Positions 9,246 to 19,236 of a stretch of 64,000 bases of DNA are shown here, piece after piece. The translations under genes and the position numbers were made by a program. Under the pieces are notes generated by a model, which was not told where the DNA came from, did no database searches, and saw only the letters and a program-made list of their open reading frames with translations. The stretch comes from Pseudomonas eucalypticola (lineage in GTDB: Bacteria > Pseudomonadota > Gammaproteobacteria > Pseudomonadales > Pseudomonadaceae). The DNA is taken from assembly GCF_013374995.1 (NCBI RefSeq), contig NZ_CP056030.1, positions 5,488,501-5,552,500 on the forward strand, given 5' to 3'. The number at the start of each line of letters is the position of its first letter. Positions within the stretch are counted from its first letter, which is position 1.

Positions 9246-12116
9246 CTACTGTTTCTCCACCAGGGCGCGCACGTCAGCGGCGCTGCCCAGGCCCAGCGCG
9301 GTCTGCGCCAGGCTTTTCGCATGTTCCAGGGTCAACTCGCGCACCCCGGCCTTAACCTCGGCAATGCTGCGCGCCGAGACACTCAATTCATCCACGCCCA
9401 GGCCCACCAGCAGCGGCACGGCCAGGGGGTCGGCAGCCAATTCACCACAGATGCCTACCCACTTGCCGTGGGCATGGGCAGCTCGCACGGTGATGTCGAT
9501 CAGTTGCAGCACCGCCGGGTGCAGGCCATCAGCCTGGGCAGACAAGGTCGGGTGGCCACGGTCGATGGCCAGGGTGTACTGGGTCAGGTCATTGGTGCCG
9601 ACACTGAAGAAGTCCACCTCCTTGGCCAGTACTGGCGCCAGCAGCGCAGCGGATGGCACCTCGATCATGATGCCCAGTTGCAGGTCGGCAACCGGGATTT
9701 CCAGGCGCAGGCGCTCGGTCATGTCCCGGGCCTGGCGCCACTCCTCGACACTGCCCACCATGGGGAACATGATCCGCAGCGGACGGTTGTCGGCGGCGCG
9801 CAACAGGGCGCGCAGCTGGCTTTCCATCACGTCGGGACGCTGCAGGGTCAGGCGAATGCCGCGCACGCCCAGGAAAGGGTTTTCTTCCTTGGCGATCGGC
9901 CAGTAAGGCAGCGGTTTGTCACCGCCCACATCCAGCGTGCGCACCACCAGTGGCCGGCCAGCCAGGCCATCGAGCACTCGGCGGTACTCGGCTTCCTGGA
10001 TGGCTTCATCGGGCGCCTGGGAATGGGCCATGAAGATCAGTTCGGTGCGCAACAGGCCGACACCTTCGGCGCCCTGCTCCACCGCGGCCTTGACGCCGGC
10101 GCTCTCGCCGATGTTGGCGAACACTTCAACGGCGTGGCCGTCGCGGGTCACCGCGGTTTCCAGGCGCCGGGCATCTGCGGCTTCCTGGCGCCGGGCGCGG
10201 GTTTCGCGCTCTTCGATGGCGCGCTGGCGCACCTCTTCGCTAGGCTCGACCACCAAGTGGCCGCGCTGGCCATCGAGCATCAACGGGCAGCCGGACTTGA
10301 GCAACAGCACGGCCTCGCCCGCCCCGACAATGGCCGGGATACCCAGTGCGCGAGCGACGATGGCGCTGTGGGCGGTGGCGCCGCCACGTGCGGTTAGAAT
10401 ACCGGCCACGCGGGCCGGGTCCAGACGGGCAACGTCCGATGGGCCCACCTCGTCCATCACCAGGATATAAGGCTGGCTGGGTTCATCGGCACTTTGCACG
10501 CCACACAGCTGCGCCAGCACGCGGCGGCCGATGTCGCGCAGGTCGGCGGCACGCTCGGCCAGCAGCGCATCCTGCAGGGCTTCCTGCTGGCGAGCGGCGG
10601 CCTCGATGACACTGATCCACGCCGCCGGAGCGCTTTCACCCTGCTTCAGGCGGCTGGCAACTTCCTCAGTCAGCGCCGGGTCGTCGAGCATTTCCTGGTG
10701 GGTCACGAAAATCTCGCGAATGGCCTTGGCCTGGCTGCGGCGAATAAGGCCTTCAATGTCTTCACGCACCTGAACCAGTGCGTCTTGCAAACGCTGGTGC
10801 TCCACCGGATGGGATTCGCCGCGCAGCGGGTAGTCGAATGCCTGTGGCACCTGCACATGGGCCGGGCCCATGGCGATACCGGGCGCCGCGGCGATACCCT
10901 GAAGCTGCTGGCCGGCCACCGGGGCCTGAACCTTGGGCGTGACGACCACGGTTTCTTCGACCACCACGGCCACTTCGGCAACCGCTGGCAGCGGCTCGAC
11001 CTCCTCGCCCAGGCCTTCTTCTACCGCCGCCAGCAACGCGGCCAGGGCGTCGTTGGCGATGGCCGGCTCGGCAATGAACTCCAGCACCTGGCCGCGACGG
11101 GCGCCCAGGCTCAACAGTTTGCTCAGGCTTTTGGCCGACACGGCAGGCTCGGCGCTGTCCACCAGGCGCAGGTGAATCTCGCCCTCGAAGCGCTTGGCCA
11201 GTTGCGCCAGCACCTTGGCCGGACGCGCGTGCAGGCCGTGGGCGTTGGGCAGGCCAATACGGGCGCTGGGCCAGTCGGCGGGCACGTCACCGCCCAAGGC
11301 TTCCAGTACCGCGCGCGGGTTGGTGGCGCGGCCCAGTTCCTGGCCGCGGCCTTCGATCAGCAAGCCACACAAACGCTCCAGCAGGGCCTGGTGCGCCTCG
11401 CCCAGGCTGGCCAGGCAAAACAGCCCGGTCAGCGGCTGGCCCAGGTAGCGCAGCGGATGTTGGGGGGTAACGAACGCCAGCCCGGGCTTCTTCACGGTCT
11501 GCTCGCTGTGCAGCCACCACAGGCCATCGCCCAAGGGCAAGGCTTCGACTTGTTGCAGCACGGCGGCAAAGCCATTGCTGACACAGTCGGCTTGGCGCAA
11601 CAGGCGCGCGCCGCGCCATACCAGCTCTTCGAAGTCTTCGGCGGCCACGCCCAGGCTGATCATCTGGGCATCCAGCGCCAGCTCTTGCGGCGCACCCTGC
11701 AAGAGCTTCAACAAGGCCTCAGGGGTGCTGGCCGTGCGCAACGCCTGGCCCAGGTCAGTCTCGCCCAGCGCGCGGGTCAGCAGTTGCAGCAGGCGCAGGT
11801 GCTCGTCGGACTTGGCCGCGATGCCGATGGCCAGGTATACGATCTGGCCGTCGCCCCAGTCCACGCCCTGGGGAAATTGCAGCAGGCGCACGCCGGTGGC
11901 GAACACCAGATCACGGGTTTCCGGGGTGCCGTGGGGAATGGCGATGCCTTGCCCCAGGAAGGTGGAACCCTGGGCCTCGCGTGCTTGCAGGCCCGCCAGG
12001 TAGCCCTCGGCGACCAGGCCGTCGGCCACCAGCTTTTCAGCCAGCAATTGCAGGGCGGCGGGTTTATCCACGGCACTCTGGGCCATGGATATCTGCTCTA
12101 TAGTGAGCTCGAGCAT
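9246..12116 (-). CDS. fruB: PTS fructose EIIA-HPr-EI multiphosphoryl transfer protein
   Basis: A 956-residue fusion that passes phosphate from PEP to FruA. The order is EIIA (~1-150, active His in A-I-P-H-G-T), HPr (~275-365, active His in G-L-H-A-R-P-A) and enzyme I (~395-956, active His in G-G-A-T-A-H-S-A-I; PEP-site G-T-N-D-L-T-Q). I place the start at 12116 rather than the upstream ATG, because AAAGGAG lies 7 bp before it and the protein then begins M-L-E-L-T-I-E-Q. It is first gene of fruBKA, directly downstream of the Cra operator. Confidence 0.95.
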   Translation of the reverse strand: MLELTIEQISMAQSAVDKPAALQLLAEKLVADGLVAEGYLAGLQAREAQGSTFLGQGIAIPHGTPETRDLVFATGVRLLQFPQGVDWGDGQIVYLAIGIAAKSDEHLRLLQLLTRALGETDLGQALRTASTPEALLKLLQGAPQELALDAQMISLGVAAEDFEELVWRGARLLRQADCVSNGFAAVLQQVEALPLGDGLWWLHSEQTVKKPGLAFVTPQHPLRYLGQPLTGLFCLASLGEAHQALLERLCGLLIEGRGQELGRATNPRAVLEALGGDVPADWPSARIGLPNAHGLHARPAKVLAQLAKRFEGEIHLRLVDSAEPAVSAKSLSKLLSLGARRGQVLEFIAEPAIANDALAALLAAVEEGLGEEVEPLPAVAEVAVVVEETVVVTPKVQAPVAGQQLQGIAAAPGIAMGPAHVQVPQAFDYPLRGESHPVEHQRLQDALVQVREDIEGLIRRSQAKAIREIFVTHQEMLDDPALTEEVASRLKQGESAPAAWISVIEAAARQQEALQDALLAERAADLRDIGRRVLAQLCGVQSADEPSQPYILVMDEVGPSDVARLDPARVAGILTARGGATAHSAIVARALGIPAIVGAGEAVLLLKSGCPLMLDGQRGHLVVEPSEEVRQRAIEERETRARRQEAADARRLETAVTRDGHAVEVFANIGESAGVKAAVEQGAEGVGLLRTELIFMAHSQAPDEAIQEAEYRRVLDGLAGRPLVVRTLDVGGDKPLPYWPIAKEENPFLGVRGIRLTLQRPDVMESQLRALLRAADNRPLRIMFPMVGSVEEWRQARDMTERLRLEIPVADLQLGIMIEVPSAALLAPVLAKEVDFFSVGTNDLTQYTLAIDRGHPTLSAQADGLHPAVLQLIDITVRAAHAHGKWVGICGELAADPLAVPLLVGLGVDELSVSARSIAEVKAGVRELTLEHAKSLAQTALGLGSAADVRALVEKQ

Positions 12117-12287
12117 GCCAATCTCCTTTACGGCATCCACAGGATGCAGAAGTCTTGTTTTAAGGGTGCAGCATAGGACTGAATTCCCCGCGGAGTCAGC
12201 CCAGAGCTGTTGGACAACTTCAGCCAGCCATCGACGGGAAAATTTACTGACCACCCCGACAGATTTTTTTCGGCAGAAAACACGCCG

Positions 12288-12301
12288 GCTGAATCGTTTA
12301 A
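12288..12301. promoter_or_regulatory. Cra/FruR operator in the fruB-fruR divergent region
   Basis: GCTGAATCGTTTAA fits every position of the enterobacterial Cra consensus RSTGAAWCSNTHHW. Read on the fruB strand, its core TTAAACGATTCA differs at one base from TTAAACGTTTCA, the P. putida Cra operator as I remember it. The 349-bp interval between fruB (start 12116) and fruR (start 12466) holds no gene, and this is its only clear regulatory element. Confidence 0.75.
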
Positions 12302-12465
12302 CCTAGAATGACAGGCACGTTACCCGATAATCTTCAGGCATTGAAGCCCAACCTGACGGCGGCATTGCGACAATCGTCGCCTGCCGCGGTGGCCAACGAT
12401 GGTGAACAATGCACCGGGCAGCCTGAACGCCCGGCGTCGCACGCCGCAAAACAAGGAATACTCGG

Positions 12466-13461
12466 TTGAAACTCAGTGATATTGCCCGCCTGGCCGGAGT
12501 GTCGGTGACCACCGCCAGTTACGTGATCAACGGCAAGGCGCAACAGCAGCGCATCAGCAAGACCACCGTGGAACGTGTCCAGGCGGTGGTGCTGGAACAC
12601 GGCTTCACGCCCAACCCCCAGGCCGCCGGCCTGCGTAGCCGCCATACGCGCACGCTGGGCTTCATTCTTCCCGACCTGGAGAACCCCAGCTACGCACGCA
12701 TCGCCAAGCGCCTGGAAAAACGCGCGCGCGAGCATGGTTATCAACTGCTGATCGCCAGTTCCGATGACGAGCCGGCCAGCGAACTGCAACTGCAGCAATT
12801 GTTCAAGGCCCGCCGCTGCGACGCCCTGTTCGTCGCCAGTTGCCTGCCGACCGACGACACCAGCTATCTGGAACTGCAAAACAAGGGCTTGCCGGTCATT
12901 GCCATCGACCGGGTGATGGACACCCACCATTTCTGCTCGGTGGTCAGTGACGACCAGCACGCCGCCCTGCAATTGACCAGCAGCATCCTGCGCACAGCCC
13001 CCAAGGACATCGCCCTGATCGGCGCCCGCCCCGAGCTGAGCATCAGCCAGGCCCGCGCCGCCGGTTTTCATCAGGCCGTGGAAGGCTTCAACGGCAAGGT
13101 GCTGGTGTCCGAGGGCGAGGCATTCAGCCGCGAATGTGGCCGTCAGTCCATGGCCGACCTGGTGCAGCAACTGGGCCATCTGCCGGCAGCGCTGGTGACG
13201 ACCTCCTATGTACTGCTGCAAGGGGTGTTCGATGTGCTGCAAGGCCATCAGGACGAGTTCCCCTCGCTGCACCTGGCGACGTTCGGCGACACCCAACTGC
13301 TGGATTTCCTGCCCTTGCCCATCAATGCCATGGGCCAGCAGCACGACCTGATCGCCAGCAAGGCCCTGGAACTGGCGCTGGCCGCGGTGGAGCGCAACGA
13401 GTACCACCCTGGCGTGCACGCCATAGCCCGTACCTTCAAGCAGCGTATTTTCGAGGGGTGA
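12466..13461 (+). CDS. fruR: Fructose repressor FruR/Cra, LacI family
   Basis: A 331-residue LacI-type regulator. Residues 1-20 form the helix-turn-helix (M-K-L-S-D-I-A-R-L-A-G-V-S), followed by hinge helix A-A-G-L-R and a periplasmic-binding-protein-like effector domain. The start is TTG at 12466, supported by ACAAGGA 8 bp upstream and by the invariant family N-terminus; no ATG fits. It is divergent from fruBKA. Pseudomonas Cra is known to answer fructose-1-phosphate and to control mainly its own fru operon. Confidence 0.93.
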   Translation: MKLSDIARLAGVSVTTASYVINGKAQQQRISKTTVERVQAVVLEHGFTPNPQAAGLRSRHTRTLGFILPDLENPSYARIAKRLEKRAREHGYQLLIASSDDEPASELQLQQLFKARRCDALFVASCLPTDDTSYLELQNKGLPVIAIDRVMDTHHFCSVVSDDQHAALQLTSSILRTAPKDIALIGARPELSISQARAAGFHQAVEGFNGKVLVSEGEAFSRECGRQSMADLVQQLGHLPAALVTTSYVLLQGVFDVLQGHQDEFPSLHLATFGDTQLLDFLPLPINAMGQQHDLIASKALELALAAVERNEYHPGVHAIARTFKQRIFEG

Positions 13462-13464
13462 GCC

Positions 13465-14250
13465 ATGGGGCTGATCGACACCCACACCCACCTGGACTTC
13501 CCCGACTTCGACGCAGACCGCCCCGCGTTGCTGGCCAATGCGCGCGCCCTGGGCGTGCAACGCATGGTGGTGCTGGGCGTACACCAGGCCAATTGGCAGC
13601 GGGTGTGGGACCTGGTGCAAAGCGACGCGCAGCTCTATGCCGCGTTTGGCCTGCACCCGGTGTACCTGGACGAGCACCAGCCTGCGCATGTGAACGAACT
13701 GCGCGGCTGGCTGGAGCGCCTGGCTGGGCATCGGCAGGTGTGCGCGGTGGGCGAATTCGGCCTGGACTACTTCCTCGAAGACCTGAACCGCGAACGCCAG
13801 CAAGCCTTGTTCGAGGCACAGTTAACACTGGCGGCCGAGTTCGAATTACCGGTGTTGCTGCACGTGCGGCGCAGCCACGCGGCGGTGATCGCCACGCTCA
13901 AGCGTTTCAAGCTAAAGCGCGCGGGGGTCATCCATGCCTTCGCTGGCAGTCATGAAGAAGCGCGGGAATACCTGAAACTAGGCTTCAAACTGGGGCTTGG
14001 CGGAGCGGGCACTTGGCCGCAGGCGGTGAAGCTGCGCAAGACCCTGGCCCGCCTGCCGCTGGAAGCCGTGGTGCTGGAGACCGACTCACCGGACATGGCC
14101 CCGGTGATGTACGCCGGGCAGCGCAACAGCCCGGAGCATTTGCCGATGATTGCCGAGGCCTTGGCCGAGGTCATGGGGGTTGATGCACAGACGTTGGCGG
14201 CGGCCAGCACCGCGAATGCCTGCGACGTGTTCCACTGGCCTTACGCCTGA
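13465..14250 (+). CDS. TatD-family metal-dependent deoxyribonuclease
   Basis: A 261-residue TIM-barrel hydrolase of the TatD/YjjV family. Metal ligands are visible as D-T-H-T-H-L-D near residue 5, the Glu of G-E-F-G-L-D-Y near 95, H-V-R-R and H-A-F-A-G in the middle, and D-S-P-D-M near 210. It starts 3 bp after fruR and is probably co-transcribed with it, as in other pseudomonads. The physiological substrate of this subgroup (3'-5' nuclease or another hydrolase) is uncertain. Confidence 0.9.
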   Translation: MGLIDTHTHLDFPDFDADRPALLANARALGVQRMVVLGVHQANWQRVWDLVQSDAQLYAAFGLHPVYLDEHQPAHVNELRGWLERLAGHRQVCAVGEFGLDYFLEDLNRERQQALFEAQLTLAAEFELPVLLHVRRSHAAVIATLKRFKLKRAGVIHAFAGSHEEAREYLKLGFKLGLGGAGTWPQAVKLRKTLARLPLEAVVLETDSPDMAPVMYAGQRNSPEHLPMIAEALAEVMGVDAQTLAAASTANACDVFHWPYA

Positions 14251-14296
14251 CCACTCACGCCCCTGGTGCACAGGGTTGCCCCCGGCAATCCGAAGC

Positions 14297-15133
14297 TCAG
14301 AACAGCACTGTCCACAGGGCAATGACGGCATACCACAGCACCGCCGAGCGCAGCAGCAGCTCCCAGAGGCTGTCGAGGCTGGCGACACCCGCCTCGCCCG
14401 CCGCCGTGGCCGGCAGCTCACCCGCCACGCGGCCGACATCCGCGATCAGCTGCTTGGCGCCTATGCCCCAGTGCAGCACCTCATGGAGCATCACCTTGCC
14501 CACCGCGACGAAGTTGCCCACCAGGGCAAAGCTCACCGCCAGCACCCGCACAGGCAACCAGTCAAAGGCATGGCGAATGCTGCCCGCCCGTGACACCACG
14601 CCAGGGTGCTTGGCATTGCGCACCGCCAGCGCCAGCAGGCGATAGACCAGCGCCGCCACCGGTCCCAGCAGCACATACCAGAAGATCACCGCGAAAAAGC
14701 TTTGGTACGCCTGCCACAGCAGGTTGTCCTGCACCTTGGCCAACAAGCCCGACTCATCGTCGGCCGTCAGCCCAAGGTCACGCTCAGCCACATGCACGGC
14801 CGCCTGCTCGTCCCCGCGCCGCCAGGCATCGCGAAACGGCCCAAGGCCGGCTTTCACATCGCCACGGCCAAGGCTGTAGATCACCACCCACAGGTGAACC
14901 GGCAACGCCAACAGGCCATAGGCCACAGGCTTGAGCGCCAGCAGCACGGCCCCCAGGACTAACGCCGGCAGCAATACCCACAGCGCCAGAACGAGCGCCG
15001 GCTCCTTGGCGAGCCGAGGCTTGGCTTCCAGGCGGGCCAACTCGGCCAACCAGGCGCGATCCCCTTGCAACCGATGGCGCAACGCCGAGAACTTTTCGAT
15101 GACCAACACCAGCACCAACACCAGAAAACTCAT
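14297..15133 (-). CDS. ampE: AmpE, membrane protein of the ampDE operon
   Basis: A 278-residue inner-membrane protein. It has an N-terminal helix (F-L-V-L-V-L-V-L-V-I-E-K) and further spans at ~65-100, 140-165, 195-225 and the very C-terminus. It overlaps ampD by 4 bp (ATGA). AmpE is called a signalling modulator of beta-lactamase induction, though its molecular function is unsettled. Downstream lies only the short convergent gap to tatD. Confidence 0.92.
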   Translation of the reverse strand: MSFLVLVLVLVIEKFSALRHRLQGDRAWLAELARLEAKPRLAKEPALVLALWVLLPALVLGAVLLALKPVAYGLLALPVHLWVVIYSLGRGDVKAGLGPFRDAWRRGDEQAAVHVAERDLGLTADDESGLLAKVQDNLLWQAYQSFFAVIFWYVLLGPVAALVYRLLALAVRNAKHPGVVSRAGSIRHAFDWLPVRVLAVSFALVGNFVAVGKVMLHEVLHWGIGAKQLIADVGRVAGELPATAAGEAGVASLDSLWELLLRSAVLWYAVIALWTVLF

Positions 15134-15693
15134 TGCGCGCCCTCGGGGGCCAGCAGGCTGGCGCGGTAGCGCGCCCAGTCGAAATGCGGCCCTGGATCTG
15201 TCTTGCGCACCGGGGCAATGTCGCTGTGCCCGCAGATACGCGATGAAGTAATGGCCGGGTACTGCGCTTGCAGCTGCCGGGTCAGTTGGGCCAGCGCCTG
15301 GTACTGGGCGTCGGTGAACGGCTCGAAGTCGGTGCCTTCCAGTTCAATGCCGATGGAGAAGTCATTGCAGGTTTCACGCCCTTCGAAACTCGACACCCCG
15401 GCGTGCCAGGCCCGTTGCAGGCAAGAGACGAACTGGGTGAGCGCGCCGTCACGCTCGATCAGGAAGTGCGCCGACACCTTGAGTTCGGCGATGGTCTCGA
15501 AGAACGGATGGGCGCTGCGGTCCAGCTGGTTCTGGAAGAACTGCTGCACACGGCCGGTCTTGAACTGGCCAGGTGGCAGGCTGATGTTGTGGATCACCAG
15601 CAGGGAGATCTCGCCCTCGGGCCGCTCGTTGAAGTTCGGCGAGGGGCAGTGCTGCGCCGGCTGGCACCAGCCAGTGGCGGGATCAATCGTCAT
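15130..15693 (-). CDS. ampD: 1,6-anhydro-N-acetylmuramyl-L-alanine amidase AmpD
   Basis: A 187-residue cytoplasmic zinc amidase of the Amidase_2 family that cuts recycled anhydromuropeptides. Zn ligands are visible as I-H-N-I-S-L-P near residue 34 and G-H-S-D-I-A-P-V-R-K-T-D-P-G near 155, with the catalytic Glu in G-I-E-L-E-G-T-D. Full length. It sets the level of AmpR-activating muropeptides; loss of such enzymes derepresses AmpC in Pseudomonas. No ampR or ampC is present here. Confidence 0.95.
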   Translation of the reverse strand: MTIDPATGWCQPAQHCPSPNFNERPEGEISLLVIHNISLPPGQFKTGRVQQFFQNQLDRSAHPFFETIAELKVSAHFLIERDGALTQFVSCLQRAWHAGVSSFEGRETCNDFSIGIELEGTDFEPFTDAQYQALAQLTRQLQAQYPAITSSRICGHSDIAPVRKTDPGPHFDWARYRASLLAPEGAQ

Positions 15694-15759
15694 CGGGTTT
15701 CCTTGGCAACACGGGTCGTCGGCCCAGTATGCCCCGCCATGGGCCGGCAGGTCAGCCCA

Positions 15760-17979
15760 CTATTTGTTTTTCAGCCGTCGCAGGTTGCTGACCACCGAAT
15801 CCAGCGCCCGGTCGAACAGCAATGCGTCATCGAGCAGGCGCACGCTGCCGCGACGGAACTCGACCGCCAGGCCGCTGCGGGTCTTTTCCAGCACTTTCAT
15901 GCCGGTGCGGTTGACGAACACATACTTGTCGGTAGCTTCGATGATGGCCGCCAGCTTGCAGCGCTGGCGATGGTCTTCATCCTCCACGAACTCAACCCAG
16001 CAACCGGTGCGCAGCTTGCTTACCTGCAGCATGCCAGGGTCATCGGCCGGCAGGCGCACCTGGACCTGCGGCGCGTCGCCGTGCCCGGCCAGGACGATTT
16101 CCTCCACCACCGCCACCAGCGCCGCGGGCTCCTGCCCTTCCGCCCACGCGGCGGGCTGGCGTGCATCGCGCTTGAGCGCTTGCACGTGCAACACCTCCAA
16201 CTGGCTGAAGAATTCACTGGTGGCAAAGGGGTCGAACGCCGAACTGGTCAAACCTTCGCGCAAGGCCTTGAGCAGGCCGGGCACCACCTGCAACAGGCGC
16301 TCATGGGCCTGGGGCTCGTCATGGGGCTCGACGCTCCAGATCAGGTCGTCCATGGTCGTTAGCCCTTCCTGCCATTGCGGCGAACCGTCGCCATGCTTCA
16401 GGCAAGTCAGCAGCAGCACCTTGCTCCAGGCTTCTTCCAGCAGGCGCACCACCACCAGGGGCATCACCTTGCCCAGCAAGCGGCTGTTGAGTTCCTGCTG
16501 CACACGCTGGCGGGCGAGCTCGGCCTTGGCACGGCCTTCCTCGGCGTCCCGGGTGCGCTGCTCGAGCAGTTCGCTGCGGCGCCGCTCATCCGCGGTGAAG
16601 GCCAGGAAGTCGGCCAGCAGTTCGGAGAAGATCGCCGTGTCGTCGACGAAGTCGTTGAGCAGGCGCTGCACGATCTGCTCGATGCGCAGGTACAGGCTGT
16701 CACGCTGATAATCGTCACGGTTGCCCCAGCCCATGGCGGCCGACGCAATTTCGTTGAGCAGGCGACGGGCCGGGTGGCTGCCGCGGCTGAAGAAGCTCTT
16801 GTCGAGCACCGCCACCTTGAGCATCGGGATTTGTAGCCGGCCGATCAAGGCCTTCAGCGAGTCAGGCAGGTTGCGGTCGTCGAGAATGAACTCGAACAGC
16901 ATGGTGATGAGGTTGATCACGTCTTCGTCGACGACCCCGATCACCCGGAACCTGCCGCTCTTGACGCTCACGCGGGTCAGCAACTGCTCCAGCTGGTGGC
17001 GCAGGTCGTAGTCATCCTGGGCGGCCTGGGACGCCGGCACGTACTGTTGCAGGTGGGACAGCAAGCGCATCAGGTCATTGGTGGAGATGGGTTGCGCTTC
17101 CTGGGCGCTCTCCAGCTTGGGCGCCACACTGCCACGCAGTTGGTGCAGCAATTCCTGCAGGGCGCCGAATACTTCCTGCACGCTTTCATCGAGCTGCGCG
17201 CCTGGCTGGGTGCCCGCCGAAGGGGCGTCTTCGCGGCGCTGGGCGGGGCGCGCCGGCGCACGGTCGGCGCTGCGCCGCGCCGGGGCGGCCTTGAGTTCAG
17301 GCAGCACGCCCGTGGCGATCAACAGCTGATTGGCCTCGGCGTACAACTGGTCGGTATCGGCCAGCACGTATTTCTCGAACAGCTTGAGCACGATCAGCTT
17401 GACCTTGATCTCCACGCCCAGGTTGCGCCCGGCCTGCAGGAAGTAGTCGCAGACCATGGCCGGCCCCAACGGGTTGGTGGCATCGTCCAGGCGCTTGAGC
17501 ACCAGAGCGTTGAGCCGTGCAGTCAACTGGCCAAGGGCCAGGCCGTCGCGGGCCAGGACCTTGCCGACCATGGCGTCCAGGGCAACCGTGCGCTCCAGGT
17601 CGTCATTGGCGACCAGTTCCAGTTTGTCGTAATTGACCGGGGCTGCGACGGTGGGCTCGGCGATCTCGTATTGGCCGATGGCCACGAAGGCCTCATTGAG
17701 CCTTTCCAGGAAGCCACGCTCGATACTCTTGCGCTTGAGGCGCAGGTCGCGCATGGCTTCGAAAAAGGTGTTCTGCTCGACATTGTTGTGGGCCTTGTCG
17801 GCCATCTCGAACAGCGTGTCATCGGCATTGTCGAACAGCGCCTGCAAGCCCTGGCGCAACTGCTGGGCAGCCTTGTCGCGCACTTGCAGCAGTACAACGG
17901 GCAGGCGTGCCAGAGGCGTCTGATTGGCGTTATCAGCAGCAGCCTTGTTCAACGGCACGACTTTCCCATCGTTTTGCAT
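15760..17979 (-). CDS. DUF1631-family protein of unknown function
   Basis: A 739-residue soluble protein matching the DUF1631 family that sits between ampD and nadC in pseudomonads. Most of it is predicted helical and charged, with a low-complexity Ala/Arg/Pro stretch around 235-260 and a coiled-coil-like Glu/Arg/Gln segment near 480-510. The last ~100 residues (G-C-W-V-E-F-V-E-D, A-V-E-F-R-R-G-S-V) look beta-rich, like a small PilZ-type barrel; the PilZ resemblance is only an impression. No enzyme motif was recognised. The start at 17979 has GGAGGA nearby and fits the family. Confidence 0.8.
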   Translation of the reverse strand: MQNDGKVVPLNKAAADNANQTPLARLPVVLLQVRDKAAQQLRQGLQALFDNADDTLFEMADKAHNNVEQNTFFEAMRDLRLKRKSIERGFLERLNEAFVAIGQYEIAEPTVAAPVNYDKLELVANDDLERTVALDAMVGKVLARDGLALGQLTARLNALVLKRLDDATNPLGPAMVCDYFLQAGRNLGVEIKVKLIVLKLFEKYVLADTDQLYAEANQLLIATGVLPELKAAPARRSADRAPARPAQRREDAPSAGTQPGAQLDESVQEVFGALQELLHQLRGSVAPKLESAQEAQPISTNDLMRLLSHLQQYVPASQAAQDDYDLRHQLEQLLTRVSVKSGRFRVIGVVDEDVINLITMLFEFILDDRNLPDSLKALIGRLQIPMLKVAVLDKSFFSRGSHPARRLLNEIASAAMGWGNRDDYQRDSLYLRIEQIVQRLLNDFVDDTAIFSELLADFLAFTADERRRSELLEQRTRDAEEGRAKAELARQRVQQELNSRLLGKVMPLVVVRLLEEAWSKVLLLTCLKHGDGSPQWQEGLTTMDDLIWSVEPHDEPQAHERLLQVVPGLLKALREGLTSSAFDPFATSEFFSQLEVLHVQALKRDARQPAAWAEGQEPAALVAVVEEIVLAGHGDAPQVQVRLPADDPGMLQVSKLRTGCWVEFVEDEDHRQRCKLAAIIEATDKYVFVNRTGMKVLEKTRSGLAVEFRRGSVRLLDDALLFDRALDSVVSNLRRLKNK

Positions 17980-18344
17980 CCCGTCCTCCAGAAAGAATGA
18001 GGGTCGCTATCGCTCTAGTATGCAGGTTACCCACGCCCGCCCACAGCCCTCTGTCGCAACGCCTTTGTAAGCGCCGTCACGCAGAGTGGAAACAAAGATT
18101 CGAAGCGTCAAGCCTATGGCGCCAAATACAAGGCACTCATTATCTGCAAAAGCACGCCGCTCGGCTAGAGCACCCGCGGCAGTTATTTACCGGGCGATGC
18201 GAAGTGGACAACAAAACCGGCAAAAAGCTCCGCAACGCCGAATGATTTGCTGGCTTTTCGCTGCTCGGCGGCCTGGCTATCGCAAGGCTTCGCGCCGGGC
18301 ACCGGCTGCCCTATAATCCGGCCACTTTGCTTGTGGAGCCTGCT
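17980..18344. other. Intergenic region between the DUF1631 gene and nadC
   Basis: About 365 bp with no supportable gene. The 5' half is less GC-rich than its surroundings. The only clear element is the nadC promoter -10 at its 3' end. Confidence 0.6.
18312..18317 (+). promoter_or_regulatory. -10 element (TATAAT) of the nadC promoter
   Basis: A perfect TATAAT lies 27 bp upstream of the nadC ATG. I see no convincing -35 hexamer, so the promoter call rests on the -10 and its position. Confidence 0.5.
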
Positions 18345-19193
18345 ATGCCGAATCTACGCCTCGCCGACCTGACTGCCGAGATAGAAGCCAACGTGCGCCG
18401 CGCGTTGCTGGAAGACATTGGCAGCGGCGACATCACCGCCCAGCTGATCCCGGCCGAGCGCCTGGCCAAGGCCACCATCATCACCCGCCAGGACTGCGTG
18501 GTCGCCGGCACCGCCTGGGTGGACGCGGTGTTCCGCCAGCTCGACCCGCGCGTGGCGGTGCACTGGCAGGTCGTCGACGGCCAGCGCGCCACGGCGAACC
18601 AGGCCCTGTTCCACCTCGAAGGCCCGGCGCGCTCGCTGCTGAGCGGCGAACGCACGGCGTTGAATTTCCTGCAGATGCTGTCGGCCGTCGCCACCCAGGC
18701 CCGCGCCCTGGCTGACAAGGTAGCCGCCACCCAGGTCAAGCTGCTGGACACACGCAAAACCCTGCCGGGCCTGCGCCTGGCACAGAAATACGCTGTCACC
18801 TGCGGTGGCTGCCACAATCACCGCATCGGCTTGTACGACGCCTTCCTGATCAAGGAAAACCACATCGCCGCCAGCGGCGGCATCGCCCAGGCCATCAGCG
18901 CCGCGCACCGCATCGCGCCCGGCAAGCCGGTGGAAATCGAAGTGGAAAGCCTGGAAGAACTCAAGGAAGCCCTGGCCGCTGGCGCCGACATCATCATGCT
19001 TGACGAACTCAGCCACGACGACATGCGTGAAGCAGTGCGCCTGAATGCCGGTAAGGCCAAACTGGAAGCCAGCGGCGGCATCAACGAAAGCACCTTGCTG
19101 CCCATCGCCCAGACCGGTGTGGACTACATTTCCATCGGCGCCATGACCAAGGACGTCAAGGCCATCGACCTGTCGATGCGCCTGAGTCTGTGA
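18345..19193 (+). CDS. nadC: Quinolinate phosphoribosyltransferase (decarboxylating)
   Basis: A 282-residue enzyme that turns quinolinate and PRPP into nicotinate mononucleotide, the last step of de novo NAD precursor synthesis. Family motifs seen: [24 protein letters not shown]-x-C-G-G-G-like H-N-H-R, and E-V-E-S-L-E-E. ATG 18345, 5 bp after GTGGAG, is preferred over the in-frame TTG at 18327. Confidence 0.96.
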   Translation: MPNLRLADLTAEIEANVRRALLEDIGSGDITAQLIPAERLAKATIITRQDCVVAGTAWVDAVFRQLDPRVAVHWQVVDGQRATANQALFHLEGPARSLLSGERTALNFLQMLSAVATQARALADKVAATQVKLLDTRKTLPGLRLAQKYAVTCGGCHNHRIGLYDAFLIKENHIAASGGIAQAISAAHRIAPGKPVEIEVESLEELKEALAAGADIIMLDELSHDDMREAVRLNAGKAKLEASGGINESTLLPIAQTGVDYISIGAMTKDVKAIDLSMRLSL

Positions 19194-19236
19194 AACATCA
19201 CCCCACGAGATGAACGAAGGTATTGGAGTACTCGCA

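Noticed and set aside
6667..10397. Two long plus-strand frames opposite fruA, fruK and fruB
   Set aside because: Both are His/Gln/Gly-rich shadows of the fru operon, without starts or motifs.
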